Source: an uncultured Burkholderiales bacterium
Lineage (GTDB): Bacteria; Pseudomonadota; Gammaproteobacteria; Burkholderiales; Burkholderiaceae_E
Assembly: GCA_902826305.1 (NCBI GenBank)
Contig: CADEEH010000026.1
Coordinates: forward strand, 1 to 44,992
Reading direction: 5' to 3'
DNA length: 44,992 nt
Shown here one piece after another: positions 8,766-17,501 of the stretch (its first letter is position 1; each line of letters starts with the position of its first letter). A program made the translations under genes and the position numbers. Below the pieces are notes generated by a model. That model was not told the origin of the DNA. It did not search any database and saw only the letters and a list, made by a program, of their open reading frames with translations.

Positions 8766-10061
8766 ATGAACCGGAACCGATCGACGACCGACGACAGTTC
8801 GGCCCAGGACACCCGCGGCATGCCGCCGGGCGAGACGGCGGGTGCCCGGTCGCTGCCGGGGCTCGTCCTCCGTGTGCTGCTGCTGGTCGTGCTCGCCTGG
8901 GTTGCGCTGCCGGTGCTCAGCCCTGACAATCTGGCAGGTCGAGGCGACATGGGCGGATTCCGGGCCGCCACGGTTCCGGCGGATCTCGACGCGTGCCGGG
9001 GCGCCTCCTGCACGGTCGTCACCGTCAGGCCCCGGCCCTCGCCGTTGGCAGGGGTGCCGGTGACCCTGGTGCTGCCATCGCCAATCAAGCTGCCGATCCC
9101 GCCGGGGATCGAGTTCTCGACCTCGATGCAGGCGGATTCGGCCACCGAATGGGTCGCGATGGCCCGTGATCCGGACGCCGCCGAGCCGAAGCTGGGCATC
9201 CGCTACGCGACCAATGCCGGGGGTTACCACGTCGACTGGATCGACGTGCCCGACGACGGCTTCATCCGTGCGCTGCTGCCGGTCGACTTCGAGCGTGGCC
9301 CGATGACGATCGAGGCCTGGTTCGCCCGCGAGCGCGGCCTGTCGCGCAAGGCCGCGTTCGAGCAGCGCCAACGCGCGGAGTTCTTCGCGTTCGAGTTCCA
9401 GCCCGTGCCCCGGACGATCCAGGCCGACGTGGCCACGGCCGAGATGCGCCTGATCGCGGTGGGTGACCGGGTGACGGTGAACCAGTGGGCGATCAAGGAT
9501 GGCCGCCACGACCTGGCGCCGGTCGTCTGGCAGGTGAAGGCGGTCGACCCGCAGCTGCGCACCAGCCGGCTGACCCTCGAGCGTGAGGAGTCGCAGGACC
9601 AGAACTTCAGCTGGTGGCTGATGCAGCGCACGCGGGCCGCAGGCCAGGGCCAGGTGCTGCCGACCCAGGTCACCCTCGAGGTCGATCGCCGCTTCGGTGC
9701 CGCCGGCCGCATGCCGATGCTCGTGCCGCGCAGCGTCCTCGCCGGGCTGCACGCAGCGCCCGGCGAGACCGACGCCACGGTCGCCACCGTCTGGCTGCGG
9801 ATCGACGACTTCGCGATCCCGGTGCGGGTCCGCCTGATCGCCTACCGCGGCAACGACGCGATCGTCGTCGAGCAGCCGAACCCGCGCACGCCGGCGGTTG
9901 CACCGGAACACTGGCGGCTGCTGACCGACATGCAGCGCAGCGGCGTGCTCCAGTTCGCCGCCAGCCCGGGCGGCAGCAGCCTGCTGAAGGCGAAGGCCGC
10001 GGTGATCGACGAACCATTCGCCGGCATCCGGCCCGGCATGAAGATCCGGGAGGGCACGTGA
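8766..10061 (+). CDS. Single-pass membrane protein of TelA operon, unknown function
   Basis: 431 aa, not recognised as a named family. A hydrophilic N-terminus (1-30) is followed by one strong membrane helix at about 32-52 and a long, probably periplasmic domain rich in beta-type sequence. Two cysteines (C77 and C82, in ACRGASCTVV) follow shortly after the helix and could form a disulfide outside. No catalytic motif is evident. The ATG at 8766 is followed directly by polar residues. Its stop overlaps the next gene's GTG start, so the two are translationally coupled. The operon context suggests a partner of the TelA-family protein in an envelope-associated complex. That is inference. Confidence 0.7.
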   Translation: MNRNRSTTDDSSAQDTRGMPPGETAGARSLPGLVLRVLLLVVLAWVALPVLSPDNLAGRGDMGGFRAATVPADLDACRGASCTVVTVRPRPSPLAGVPVTLVLPSPIKLPIPPGIEFSTSMQADSATEWVAMARDPDAAEPKLGIRYATNAGGYHVDWIDVPDDGFIRALLPVDFERGPMTIEAWFARERGLSRKAAFEQRQRAEFFAFEFQPVPRTIQADVATAEMRLIAVGDRVTVNQWAIKDGRHDLAPVVWQVKAVDPQLRTSRLTLEREESQDQNFSWWLMQRTRAAGQGQVLPTQVTLEVDRRFGAAGRMPMLVPRSVLAGLHAAPGETDATVATVWLRIDDFAIPVRVRLIAYRGNDAIVVEQPNPRTPAVAPEHWRLLTDMQRSGVLQFAASPGGSSLLKAKAAVIDEPFAGIRPGMKIREGT

Positions 10062-10759
10062 GCGCGGCGGTCCAGGCGCGGATCCGAGTGCTGCTCGCCG
10101 ATCCGGTGCGATCGATCGACGCACTCGGCGCCAGCGCGCGGCCGGGTGCGCAGACACTCAAGGCACTCGACGCACTCAGCGCGAGCGCCCGCCGGCTGAC
10201 CGACGTCAACGTCGCGCTGATACCGCTGATCGGCCGGTTCCGCGATCCCGGCCCCGGCCAGAAGTGGTGGCGCTGGTTCGTCGGTGAATCGCTCGAGCGC
10301 GACGTTCGCTTCGCCAACATCTGCGCCGAGATCGAGGCGCTCGCCGCCGTCGGCACCGAGGAGCGCGGCACCGCCCGCGACCTGGTCGAGGGGCTGCGCC
10401 GGGAGGCGGCCACGATGGACGGTGAACTCGCCGCGCTCGAGATCGACCTGCAGGCCGCACGGACGATCCTGTCACCCGCCGGCGCGCGGCTGCGCAAGGC
10501 GCTGCCGGTGGCGCCCGATCACTGGGACCGTTTCGCACGACGCGCGGCCAACCTCGAATCGATCGCCACCGCGCTGCAGCTCACGCGTGCGCAATACGAC
10601 GTCGCGGCCCGCCACGCCGAGACCGTCGTCGATCGTTTCGAAGAGATCCGCCTGCTGCTGATGCCGATCTGGTACCAGCGGATGGGCTTCGAACTGTTCT
10701 CCGAACGGGTCGGCGCCGATGCGGCGGCCGACCGCCCTCTCGACTTTCACCAGGGATAG
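10058..10759 (+). CDS. Soluble helical protein of TelA operon, unknown function
   Basis: 233 aa from a GTG at 10058, which overlaps the TGA of the preceding gene. GGGAGGG just upstream is a strong ribosome site and fixes this start. The sequence is helical and charged, without signal peptide or membrane span. A Trp-rich stretch (QKWWRWFVGESLERD, near residue 70) and a second aromatic stretch near the C-terminus (LMPIWYQRMGFELFSER) stand out. The middle looks like a long helical bundle. No family is recognised. By position and size it may correspond to KlaA of the IncP kilA/kla operon, the gene before TelA there, but I cannot show sequence homology. Confidence 0.7.
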   Translation: MSAAVQARIRVLLADPVRSIDALGASARPGAQTLKALDALSASARRLTDVNVALIPLIGRFRDPGPGQKWWRWFVGESLERDVRFANICAEIEALAAVGTEERGTARDLVEGLRREAATMDGELAALEIDLQAARTILSPAGARLRKALPVAPDHWDRFARRAANLESIATALQLTRAQYDVAARHAETVVDRFEEIRLLLMPIWYQRMGFELFSERVGADAAADRPLDFHQG

Positions 10760-10765
10760 ACCCCG

Positions 10766-11908
10766 ATGGACACGACCGCCAAGCAACGCACCGCGCCGAC
10801 GCCACTCGCCGTCGCACCACAGGCCGAATCGCCGACGCTGCCGGTCGACGGCGCCGGCCTCGCCGGCCTCGGTCCGGCACTGGGCACCGCGCTCACCGCC
10901 GCGCAGAACGAACAGGCCGATGCTCTCGCCGCCCGGCTCGCCGACGGCAACCTGGAGAAGATCCACGCGTTCGGCCGCGAGCTCGGCCAGCACACCGCGG
11001 CACACGCCGACAACGTGCTCGAGCAGGTGCGGGCATCGGATCTCGACCTGATCGGCACGAAGCTCGGCCAGATCGTCACCGCGGCGCAGTCGCTGAACCT
11101 GCACGCGCTGTCGGATCGCCGCTCGAAGATCCCGCTGATCGGGCCGTGGATCGACAAGCTGCGCCTGAACGGCAGCGAGTTCATGCGCAAGTTCCAGGAC
11201 GTCAAGAGCCAGATCGACGTGCTGCTCGACGAGGTCGAGACGATGCAGTCGGGCCTCGCCGAGCGCAACGACGGCCTCGAGGCGTCTTTCGAATCGGTGC
11301 GCGAGGAGCATGCGCTGCTCGGCGTGCACATCGCCGCCGGCGAGAAGGTGCTCAAGGCGCTCAAGCAGCGCGCCGCGCGGCCGTCCGCGGCGGGCGACGA
11401 CGCGTTCAAGGCCCAGGAGCGCCAGGACACCGCCGCCGCCGTGGCCGCGCTCGAGAAACGGATCGCCGACCTGCGGGTGCTGCAGCACGCCTCGCTGCAG
11501 CAGCTGCCGATGATCCGGATGGTCCAGGCCAACAACCGGATGCTGATCGAGAAGTTCCACACGATCAAGGAACTGACCGTGCCGTCGTGGAAGCGTCAGT
11601 TCATGCTGGCGCTGTCGTTGAACGAACAGAAGAACGCGGTCGACCTGGCCAACTCGATCGACGACGCGACCAACGAGTTCCTGCGCGAGAACGCCCGCCT
11701 GCTGAAGGACAACACGATCTCGACCGCGAAGGCGAACCAGCGCCTCGTGATCGACGTCGAGACGCTGCGCGAGGTGCACGACACGCTGATGAGCACCGTG
11801 CAGGAAGTGATCACGATCAACAAGGAAGGCGCGCGCAGCCGCGCCACCGCCGGCCAGCAGCTGCTGACGCTGCGCCAGTCGATGGCGCGCCAGCTGGGCG
11901 GCGCCTGA
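10766..11908 (+). CDS. telA: TelA-family toxic anion resistance protein
   Basis: 380 aa, the normal length for TelA/KlaB proteins, which are linked to tellurite and other toxic-anion or cell-wall stress resistance. The biochemical role is not established. The protein is soluble and almost entirely alpha-helical with coiled-coil tendency. Family-like segments include IPLIGPWIDKLR, the LNGSEFMRKFQDVKSQIDVLLDE-type region near residues 130-155, and the C-terminal NEFLRENARLLKDNTI followed by VIDVETLREVHDTLM. An Ala/Pro-rich tail of about 30 residues precedes the conserved part. The gene starts 6 bp after the previous stop, with AGGGA upstream, so it belongs to the same transcript. Confidence 0.88.
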   Translation: MDTTAKQRTAPTPLAVAPQAESPTLPVDGAGLAGLGPALGTALTAAQNEQADALAARLADGNLEKIHAFGRELGQHTAAHADNVLEQVRASDLDLIGTKLGQIVTAAQSLNLHALSDRRSKIPLIGPWIDKLRLNGSEFMRKFQDVKSQIDVLLDEVETMQSGLAERNDGLEASFESVREEHALLGVHIAAGEKVLKALKQRAARPSAAGDDAFKAQERQDTAAAVAALEKRIADLRVLQHASLQQLPMIRMVQANNRMLIEKFHTIKELTVPSWKRQFMLALSLNEQKNAVDLANSIDDATNEFLRENARLLKDNTISTAKANQRLVIDVETLREVHDTLMSTVQEVITINKEGARSRATAGQQLLTLRQSMARQLGGA

Positions 11909-11951
11909 GCGGCGGCACGCCACCACCGAGCGACCTGTTCCGGCACACGCG

Positions 11952-12809
11952 ATGATCCGCTTCTGGAGCCAGCAGGGTGATCACGACGAGCAGGCCGCCG
12001 GCCTGCGCATCCGTATCGTCATCGTCGGCTGGCTCGCGCTCGCGGCCGGGATCGGTGCACTGCTGGCCGCCGGCGACATGCTGGTCCGCCTCGACGAACT
12101 GCTCGCGGTGTTCGCCGGCCGCGAACTGCCGCCGTTGCACGTGCCGCCCGCGTTGCGCGCGGCCGCCGGCTCGCCGGGGCTGTCGTGGCTCGCGCTCGGC
12201 ATGGCGTTCACCGGCATCTGGGGCATGTCGACCGGCCGCCTGCGGCGCACGCAGGCCCAGCTCGCGATCGTGGCCGCGGTCGTGGTCGCGATCGCCGACA
12301 TCGCCACCTGTCCGCCGGTGCGCTCGCCGATCTTCGTGATCCCGAGTCAACTGACCCGCGACGTGTACGGCGGACGGTTCGGTGAAGCCGAAGCGATCCT
12401 GAACGCCCATTCCGTGCCGGAGGACGCCAACCGCTACGTCCGCGCGCAGCTTGCGTTGTATGCCGGCGACCGGCAGGCACTCGTGCAGCAGGCCGGTCCG
12501 CTGCTCGACCTGGCCGACGCGTGGTTCTACGGCATCCACGACGACAATCCCGGCTACTGGGCGTCGAGTACGTTGCCGCAGTACCGCTCGACGGTGTTGC
12601 GGGCGCTGGACGTCGCGGCCAACGGTCACGCGACCGCCGGTGTGTCGCTGGCACTGGAACGCCGACGCGCGACGACGACATCGAGCCTGGCGCGCCTGCT
12701 CGGCGACGCGGTCGCGGTGATCGGACTCGGCCTCGCGGCCTGGGGACTGTTCGCGGTGTGGCGCGTGATGCGACGGCATGGACTCGCCGTCGCGGATCAT
12801 CTGGGTTAG
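11952..12809 (+). CDS. Multi-pass membrane protein of TelA operon, unknown function
   Basis: 285 aa. Hydrophobic segments lie near residues 20-42, 77-95, 103-120 and 240-262, with a hydrophilic loop of about 110 residues between the third and fourth. That loop has helical-repeat character (EAEAILNAHSVPEDANRYVRAQLALYAG). One Cys lies at the end of the third helix. I do not recognise the family. Its place directly after TelA, 43 bp downstream, and its size are like KlaC/TelB of IncP plasmids, also a membrane protein, but no diagnostic motif supports homology. It probably anchors or works with the TelA protein at the inner membrane. Confidence 0.68.
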   Translation: MIRFWSQQGDHDEQAAGLRIRIVIVGWLALAAGIGALLAAGDMLVRLDELLAVFAGRELPPLHVPPALRAAAGSPGLSWLALGMAFTGIWGMSTGRLRRTQAQLAIVAAVVVAIADIATCPPVRSPIFVIPSQLTRDVYGGRFGEAEAILNAHSVPEDANRYVRAQLALYAGDRQALVQQAGPLLDLADAWFYGIHDDNPGYWASSTLPQYRSTVLRALDVAANGHATAGVSLALERRRATTTSSLARLLGDAVAVIGLGLAAWGLFAVWRVMRRHGLAVADHLG

Positions 12810-12893
12810 ACCTGGGCTGGCGCCTGTGGGCGCCTTAGGCGCCGCCCGCGCCGTTTGCCTGCCGGGCCGCGGCCCAGGCGTCAACCCCGGAAA

Positions 12894-12913
12894 GCGGCGC
12901 CGGCCGGCGCCGC
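12894..12913 (-). terminator. Perfect 20-bp inverted repeat after rpmG
   Basis: A self-complementary GCGGCGCCGG/CCGGCGCCGC element lies 8 bp past the rpmG stop. On the minus strand it is followed by TTTCC, a short U-tract. It also lies between the convergent TelA-operon and rpmBG transcripts, so it may act in both directions. Confidence 0.5.
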
Positions 12914-12921
12914 CCGGAAGC

Positions 12922-13077
12922 TCACTTGAGCTTCGTTTCCTTGTACAACACGTGCTTGCGCGCGACCGGATCGTATTTCTTCAGTTCCATCTTCTCCGGC
13001 TTGGTCCGCTTGTTCTTGTCGGTCGTGTAGAAATGACCGGTGCCGGCGCTCGATTCGAGCTTGATCTTCTCACGCAT
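12922..13077 (-). CDS. rpmG: 50S ribosomal protein L33
   Basis: Structural protein of the large ribosomal subunit, 51 aa. It translates as [20 protein letters not shown] followed by [17 protein letters not shown] and ends in VLYKETKLK. This is the cysteine-free (non-zinc) form of L33, usual in proteobacteria. It starts 10 bp after the rpmB stop, so the two are co-transcribed. Its small size makes it easy to miss, but the match is essentially full length. Confidence 0.97.
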   Translation of the reverse strand: MREKIKLESSAGTGHFYTTDKNKRTKPEKMELKKYDPVARKHVLYKETKLK

Positions 13078-13087
13078 GTCGGACTCC

Positions 13088-13321
13088 TCAAGCCTCGCCG
13101 CGGGCGCGCAGGTCGGCCAGCACCGTTTCGATGCCGTTCTTGTCGATCAGTCGCAGGCCGGCGTTGCTGATCCGCAGGCGGATCCAGCGCTTCTCGCTTT
13201 CGACCCAGAATCGTCGCGACTGCAGGTTGGGCAGGAATCGACGCTTGGTCTTGTTGTTCGCGTGGGACACGTGGTTCCCGACCATCGGGGCCTTGCCGGT
13301 GACCTGGCAGACTTTGGCCAT
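13088..13321 (-). CDS. rpmB: 50S ribosomal protein L28
   Basis: 77 aa large-subunit protein. It begins [20 protein letters not shown], continues with [20 protein letters not shown] and ends with the typical [18 protein letters not shown]. Only Cys5 of the zinc-binding set is present, so it is the non-zinc form. GGAGA precedes the ATG by about 6 bases. It is first in the rpmB-rpmG operon, and a perfect -10 lies just upstream. Confidence 0.98.
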   Translation of the reverse strand: MAKVCQVTGKAPMVGNHVSHANNKTKRRFLPNLQSRRFWVESEKRWIRLRISNAGLRLIDKNGIETVLADLRARGEA

Positions 13322-13351
13322 GGTGATTCTCCGAAGGGAGCAAAGCCTTGA

Positions 13352-13357
13352 ATTATA
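13352..13357 (-). promoter_or_regulatory. -10 element of the rpmB-rpmG promoter
   Basis: A perfect TATAAT on the minus strand, 30 bp before the L28 ATG, would give a leader of about 24 nt. An ACGACA hexamer 15 bp further upstream is a weak -35. A short-leader, strong -10 promoter fits a ribosomal protein operon. Confidence 0.6.
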
Positions 13358-13463
13358 GCGGGTCGGGCAGGGTGTCGTCCAGCCGTACGGCCGAAGGTCG
13401 TCGGGCCGACCCCGACGCGAGGCGGGGCCGGTCTGCCCGGGGCTTGGGCAAGCCGGTACCGGC

Positions 13464-14984
13464 CTAAGGCGTCGTCAGACGCCGGGACCGGTCCAGCCCG
13501 ATCGCCGACACCAGACGGCCGTCACCTTCGTAGACCCGGATCCGATCGATCTCGAGTTCGGTCGGAAACGCCGCGTCCTCGATGCCGTTGCGGCCCGCCC
13601 AGGGACCGCCGACCGCCAGGTAGGTGGTCAGTGTCGCCGGATTGGCCGTCGCGCCGTCGTTGGTCACCCAGCGGTAGTTCTCGCAGGCGACCTTGACCCC
13701 GTCGACGAAGTAGCAGATGCCGTCGATCGACCACTCCGCGCCGATCTCGGCCCAGCGCCCGCGCAGCGACGTGCCGGCGAAGTAGGTGGTCCAGGTGGTG
13801 TTGAATCCGCTCGACGAATGGAACCACTCGGGTGCACCGCTGGCGGTCTGTGCGCCGCGGATCTGGGCGTGCATGATCACCGAGAACTCGTTCTCGAAGC
13901 CGCCGTTGAGCGCACCCTCGAACAGGTCGATCTCCGGTGGCCACTGCGGCGAATAGGTGGCGTCGGCCGTGGGGAAGAGCACACCCGAGGGCCAGGTACC
14001 GAGCACACGCGGCATCCGGATCCGCATCGTGACGTAGTAACTGCGTGTGGCCGTCGGCAGGAAGGTCGCCTTCGAGCGGATCAGCGCCGCTTCGTACGCC
14101 AGCACCGGGTCGGCACCGGTGCGGGTCGCGCGCAGGCGGATCGTGCCGTTGCCGACCTGATGCAACGACTCGCCGCGGCTGTTGAAGTCGCGGAAGCGCT
14201 GCTGCTCGGTCGCGTTCGCGTAGTCGGCGTAACCCAGCCCGGTCAAGGTGGTGCAGGCCGCATCCGGCACCTGCAACGGTGGCCCGCCACCCTGCGGCAT
14301 CCGTGTGCACCACCTGGCGCGGTCCAGCGTCGTGCCGTCGAATTCGTCGCCGAAGACGAGCATCGAATACGACGGTGGATGGAAATCGTCGCTGGTGACC
14401 GGGCCGCCGCCGGTCGAGGTCGTCGCCAATCCGGGCACCACCGAAACGGTGCGGGGACTCTGCCAGGCACTTTGCACCTGCACGTAGAAGCCGGCGACAC
14501 CGGCCGGAGCGACGAAACGCACCGGATTCGATGGCGTGGCGAAGAGCGCGACCGAGCTCGCGCCGGTATCCGCATCGGTGATCGACACCAGGTTGCGGGC
14601 GGCGTCGTAGGGCAGCATCAGGACCGCGACACCGGGATCGTCGGCACTCGCGGTCAGCAGGTATTCGCGACCGGCGACCAGGGCGACCGGCTGTGATCGC
14701 ATGCCGTACGCGATGCCAGCGGGATCGCCGGGAACCCGCAGCGTGCCGGTGGCACGATCGTAGGTGACCGCGGATGCCTGGCCGCTCCATGAGGTCCACG
14801 CCGCATCGAGCACGATCAGGTTGGGGCCGGTGGTGACCGGGTCGGCCTTGACGACCACCGCGCCCGACTGGGCCGCGGACCGCGGCGGGTCCGTGCTGTC
14901 CGACCCGCATGCGGCGAGCAGCAGCACACCGGCCAGACATGCGCCGGCCGCCCGCAGGCCCGAGATGACACGAGGGATGTGCAT
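13464..14984 (-). CDS. Lipoprotein with GH16 (laminarinase-type) glycoside hydrolase domain
   Basis: 506 aa. A lipobox, LLLAAC, puts the lipidated Cys at 26, so it is probably membrane-anchored in the envelope or exposed at the surface. Residues about 55-185 look like a beta-sandwich accessory (carbohydrate-binding-like) region. The GH16 domain runs from about 208 ([17 protein letters not shown]) to 492. The active-site signature is PEIDLFEG, with Glu351, Asp353 and Glu356 in the ExDxxE arrangement of laminarinase-like members, so a beta-1,3-glucanase or related endo-glucanase activity is likely. It is transcribed in the radC direction but separated from radC by a hairpin. It sits between rpmB-rpmG and radC, which are usually close together in relatives. 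Confidence 0.85.
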   Translation of the reverse strand: MHIPRVISGLRAAGACLAGVLLLAACGSDSTDPPRSAAQSGAVVVKADPVTTGPNLIVLDAAWTSWSGQASAVTYDRATGTLRVPGDPAGIAYGMRSQPVALVAGREYLLTASADDPGVAVLMLPYDAARNLVSITDADTGASSVALFATPSNPVRFVAPAGVAGFYVQVQSAWQSPRTVSVVPGLATTSTGGGPVTSDDFHPPSYSMLVFGDEFDGTTLDRARWCTRMPQGGGPPLQVPDAACTTLTGLGYADYANATEQQRFRDFNSRGESLHQVGNGTIRLRATRTGADPVLAYEAALIRSKATFLPTATRSYYVTMRIRMPRVLGTWPSGVLFPTADATYSPQWPPEIDLFEGALNGGFENEFSVIMHAQIRGAQTASGAPEWFHSSSGFNTTWTTYFAGTSLRGRWAEIGAEWSIDGICYFVDGVKVACENYRWVTNDGATANPATLTTYLAVGGPWAGRNGIEDAAFPTELEIDRIRVYEGDGRLVSAIGLDRSRRLTTP

Positions 14985-15073
14985 TGTTGTTGTTCCTCGA
15001 CGCGGGCGGCCCGCAGGAGAGGCGCAGCGTACATGGCGGGCACGGTGTCGTGCAATGGGGTCGTGGGTCGAAA

Positions 15074-15114
15074 GTGCCGAGGGCGCGCCCGGTGCCGTGC
15101 GTCGCCCTCGGCAC
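15074..15114 (-). terminator. Long inverted repeat after radC
   Basis: Perfect 12-bp arms, GTGCCGAGGGCG and CGCCCTCGGCAC, are separated by 17 bases. On the minus strand the stem is followed by TTTC. It lies 36 bp after the radC stop and before the GH16 gene, so it probably ends the radC transcript. Confidence 0.5.
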
Positions 15115-15149
15115 GCGCCATCGATGCACGAGGCCGGTCCGGGACAGGC

Positions 15150-15824
15150 CTACAGCCAGCCGTGTTCGGCGAACGAGAAGCAGCGGTTGCCGGCCACGAT
15201 CAGGTGATCGAGCACCGGAATGTCCACCTGTCGAAGCGCGGCCTTCAACGCATCGGTCAGCAGGCGGTCCGCCGGGCTCGGTTCGCCGATGCCCGATGGA
15301 TGGTTGTGCGCGAGGATGACCGCGGCCGCATTGAGCGCGAGCGCGCGCTTGACGACCTCGCGGGGATAGACGGCGGTCTGCGAGACCGTGCCGCGAAACA
15401 GCTCCTCGGCCGCGAGCAGGCGGTTCTGGCTGTCGAGGAACAGGCCGACGAACGATTCGCGCGTGCGTTCGCGCAGCCACAGGGAGAGGAATTCGCGGAC
15501 CGAACGCGGCGACGACAAGGCGTCGCGCTCGCGCAGCTCCTCGCGCAGCGTCCTGCGACCCAGTTCGATCGCCGCCTGCAACACCGCCCATTTCGCCGGC
15601 CCGACGCCGCGTCGGCTGCCACCGGCAGGTGGTGACGACGCGAGCAATGCGCGCAGGCTGCCGAACTCGGCGAGCAGATCGCGCCCGACGTCGACCGCGC
15701 TCTTGCCGGGCACGCCGGTGCGCAGGAACACGGCGAGCAGTTCGGCGTCGGTCAGCGCTTCGGGGCCTTCGGCCAGCAGTCTCTCGCGCGGGCGTTCCCG
15801 GCGGGGCCAATCGGTGATCGGCAT
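15150..15824 (-). CDS. radC: RadC-family JAMM-domain DNA repair-associated protein
   Basis: 224 aa, the usual RadC length. An N-terminal helix-hairpin-helix-like region (LTDAELLAVFLRTG, then RGVGPAKWAVLQAAIE) precedes the JAMM/MPN metalloprotease-like fold. The metal-binding motif is complete: E in AAEELFRGT, and AHNHPSGIGEPSPAD with His173, His175 and Asp186. Despite its name, a direct role in DNA repair is doubtful, and the biochemical substrate is unknown. The ATG at 15824 gives MPITDWPRRERPRERLL, the standard N-terminus. The frame is open upstream, but without family similarity. It is divergent from fkpB. Confidence 0.93.
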   Translation of the reverse strand: MPITDWPRRERPRERLLAEGPEALTDAELLAVFLRTGVPGKSAVDVGRDLLAEFGSLRALLASSPPAGGSRRGVGPAKWAVLQAAIELGRRTLREELRERDALSSPRSVREFLSLWLRERTRESFVGLFLDSQNRLLAAEELFRGTVSQTAVYPREVVKRALALNAAAVILAHNHPSGIGEPSPADRLLTDALKAALRQVDIPVLDHLIVAGNRCFSFAEHGWL

Positions 15825-15925
15825 GGCTCTGCTCCTTGCAGGCGGGTTCGACGCGCCGGCGCCATCACACATGTCCCGACGCCTCAGCCGACGAGGGTCT
15901 CGGCGGTCCGGTCGCCTGCTTCGAC

Positions 15926-15931
15926 TACAAT
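15926..15931 (+). promoter_or_regulatory. Candidate -10 element for fkpB-ispH
   Basis: TACAAT lies about 100 bp before the fkpB ATG in the radC-fkpB divergent gap. It is five of six to consensus, but no matching -35 is seen. Confidence 0.35.
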
Positions 15932-16029
15932 TCCGGATCGACGCGGGTCGGCTTGTCCGGCCCCGCGCGGCAACCGGATCGGCCTGCATCGGGCGGTCCG
16001 TCAACCATCCGATCGCAGGTCAGCACATC

Positions 16030-16542
16030 ATGTCCGCCTCCACAGGCCGCCACGACGAGTCCGTCGATCGCGACGCGCGGACCCCAGCCCCCGCAACGGC
16101 TGGTGGGGTGCGGGCCGATTCGTACCTGACGCTGCATTACCGTCTCAGTCTGGCCGACAGCGGCACCGACGTCATTAGTACGTTCGGCGAAAATCCGGCC
16201 ACGTTGCAGCTGGGCATCGGCCAGATGGCCGAGTCCCTGGAACGATGCCTCGTCGGGTTGGTCGAAGGTGAACAGGCGCGTTTCGAGTTGTCCGCGGACC
16301 AGGCGTTCGGCCCGAGGCATCCGGCGCTGCTGCATCGGCTCGCGCTGCCGCTGCGGGCCGCATCCGGCGAGTCGGCGCACGAACTGGTGCCCGGCGATCT
16401 GGTCGCGGTGCCCGCGCCCGGCGGTGCACAGATGACCGGCGTGCTCAAGGAGATCGGCGAGTCGGACGCGCTGGTCGACTTCAATCATCCGCTGGCCGGT
16501 CAACGGCTGGTGTTCGAGGTCCGGATCCTGGGGGTGATGTGA
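16030..16542 (+). CDS. fkpB: FKBP-type peptidyl-prolyl isomerase, SlpA/FkpB type
   Basis: Cytoplasmic prolyl isomerase and chaperone of the SlyD/SlpA group, 170 aa. After a polar N-terminal extension of about 28 residues the FKBP fold starts ([17 protein letters not shown]). It includes [20 protein letters not shown], the inserted-flap region ([18 protein letters not shown]), and the closing [19 protein letters not shown], which is diagnostic of the SlyD/SlpA subgroup. It overlaps ispH by four bases (GTGA). The fkpB-ispH pair is widespread in proteobacteria. Confidence 0.92.
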   Translation: MSASTGRHDESVDRDARTPAPATAGGVRADSYLTLHYRLSLADSGTDVISTFGENPATLQLGIGQMAESLERCLVGLVEGEQARFELSADQAFGPRHPALLHRLALPLRAASGESAHELVPGDLVAVPAPGGAQMTGVLKEIGESDALVDFNHPLAGQRLVFEVRILGVM

Positions 16543-17489
16543 CGCAAGTGCTGCTGGCCCAGCCGCGCGGATTCTGCGCCGGCGTCGACCGGGCGATCGC
16601 GATCGTCGAGCGTGCGCTCGAGCTGCACGGCGCGCCGGTCTACGTGCGCCACGAGATCGTCCACAACGATCATGTCGTCCACGACCTGCGCGGCAAGGGC
16701 GCGGTGTTCGTCGACGAGCTCGAGCAGGTTCCCGCCGGCGCCACCGTCGTGTTCTCCGCTCACGGCGTGCCGCGAGCGGTGCGCGCCGAGGCGGAACAAC
16801 GCGGCCTGCGGGTGTTCGATGCGACCTGCCCGCTGGTGACGAAGGTGCACGTCGAGGTGTCGAAGATGCGCCGCGAGGGGCTCGAGGTCGTGATGATCGG
16901 CCATGCCGGCCATCCGGAGGTCGAGGGAACGATGGGGCAGGTGGACGACGGCATCCATCTGGTCGAGACCGCCGAGGACGTCGCGCGGTTGCAGGTGGCC
17001 GACCCGCTGCGCCTCGCCTACGTCAGCCAGACCACGCTGTCGGTCGACGACTGCGCGGCGATCATCGCCGCGCTGCGCGAACGATTTCCCCGCATCGCCG
17101 AACCGAAGCAGCAGGACATCTGCTACGCGACGCAGAACCGGCAGGACGCGGTCAAGTTCATGGCGCGCCGCTGCGACCTGGTGCTCGTGATCGGTTCACC
17201 GACGAGTTCGAACAGCAACCGGTTGCGCGAGGTCGCGCAGAAGATGGGCGTCGAGGCGTATCTGATCGGCTCGGCGGCGGAACTCGACCCGAAGTGGCTC
17301 GAAGGCCGCCATCATGTCGGCGTGACCGCCGGGGCGTCGGCGCCCGAAGTGCTGGTCACCGAGCTGGTCGGGCGACTGCGGTCACTCGGCGTGCGCGACG
17401 TCAGCACGCTGCCGGGCATCGAGGAAGACACCGTCTTCCCGTTGCCCAAGGGACTGGCCGCCAGGCGCCAGGCGCCCGGCGGTCGTTGA
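16539..17489 (+). CDS. ispH: 4-hydroxy-3-methylbut-2-enyl diphosphate reductase
   Basis: Last enzyme of the MEP isoprenoid pathway. A [4Fe-4S] protein that reduces HMBPP to IPP and DMAPP in the cytoplasm, 316 aa. The three cluster cysteines are C13 ([10 protein letters not shown]), C97 ([11 protein letters not shown]) and C195 ([10 protein letters not shown]). [11 protein letters not shown] and the [10 protein letters not shown] substrate-binding region are intact. The start is a GTG at 16539 overlapping the fkpB stop, so translation is coupled. It ends 12 bp from the convergent small repeat gene. Confidence 0.97.
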   Translation: MTQVLLAQPRGFCAGVDRAIAIVERALELHGAPVYVRHEIVHNDHVVHDLRGKGAVFVDELEQVPAGATVVFSAHGVPRAVRAEAEQRGLRVFDATCPLVTKVHVEVSKMRREGLEVVMIGHAGHPEVEGTMGQVDDGIHLVETAEDVARLQVADPLRLAYVSQTTLSVDDCAAIIAALRERFPRIAEPKQQDICYATQNRQDAVKFMARRCDLVLVIGSPTSSNSNRLREVAQKMGVEAYLIGSAAELDPKWLEGRHHVGVTAGASAPEVLVTELVGRLRSLGVRDVSTLPGIEEDTVFPLPKGLAARRQAPGGR

Positions 17490-17501
17490 TCCGGGGTCGC
17501 G

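Noticed and set aside
7725-10157. Long 810-codon frame on the minus strand
   Set aside because: High-GC antisense shadow covering the desaturase and the first TelA-operon gene. It is Arg/His-rich with no family motif.
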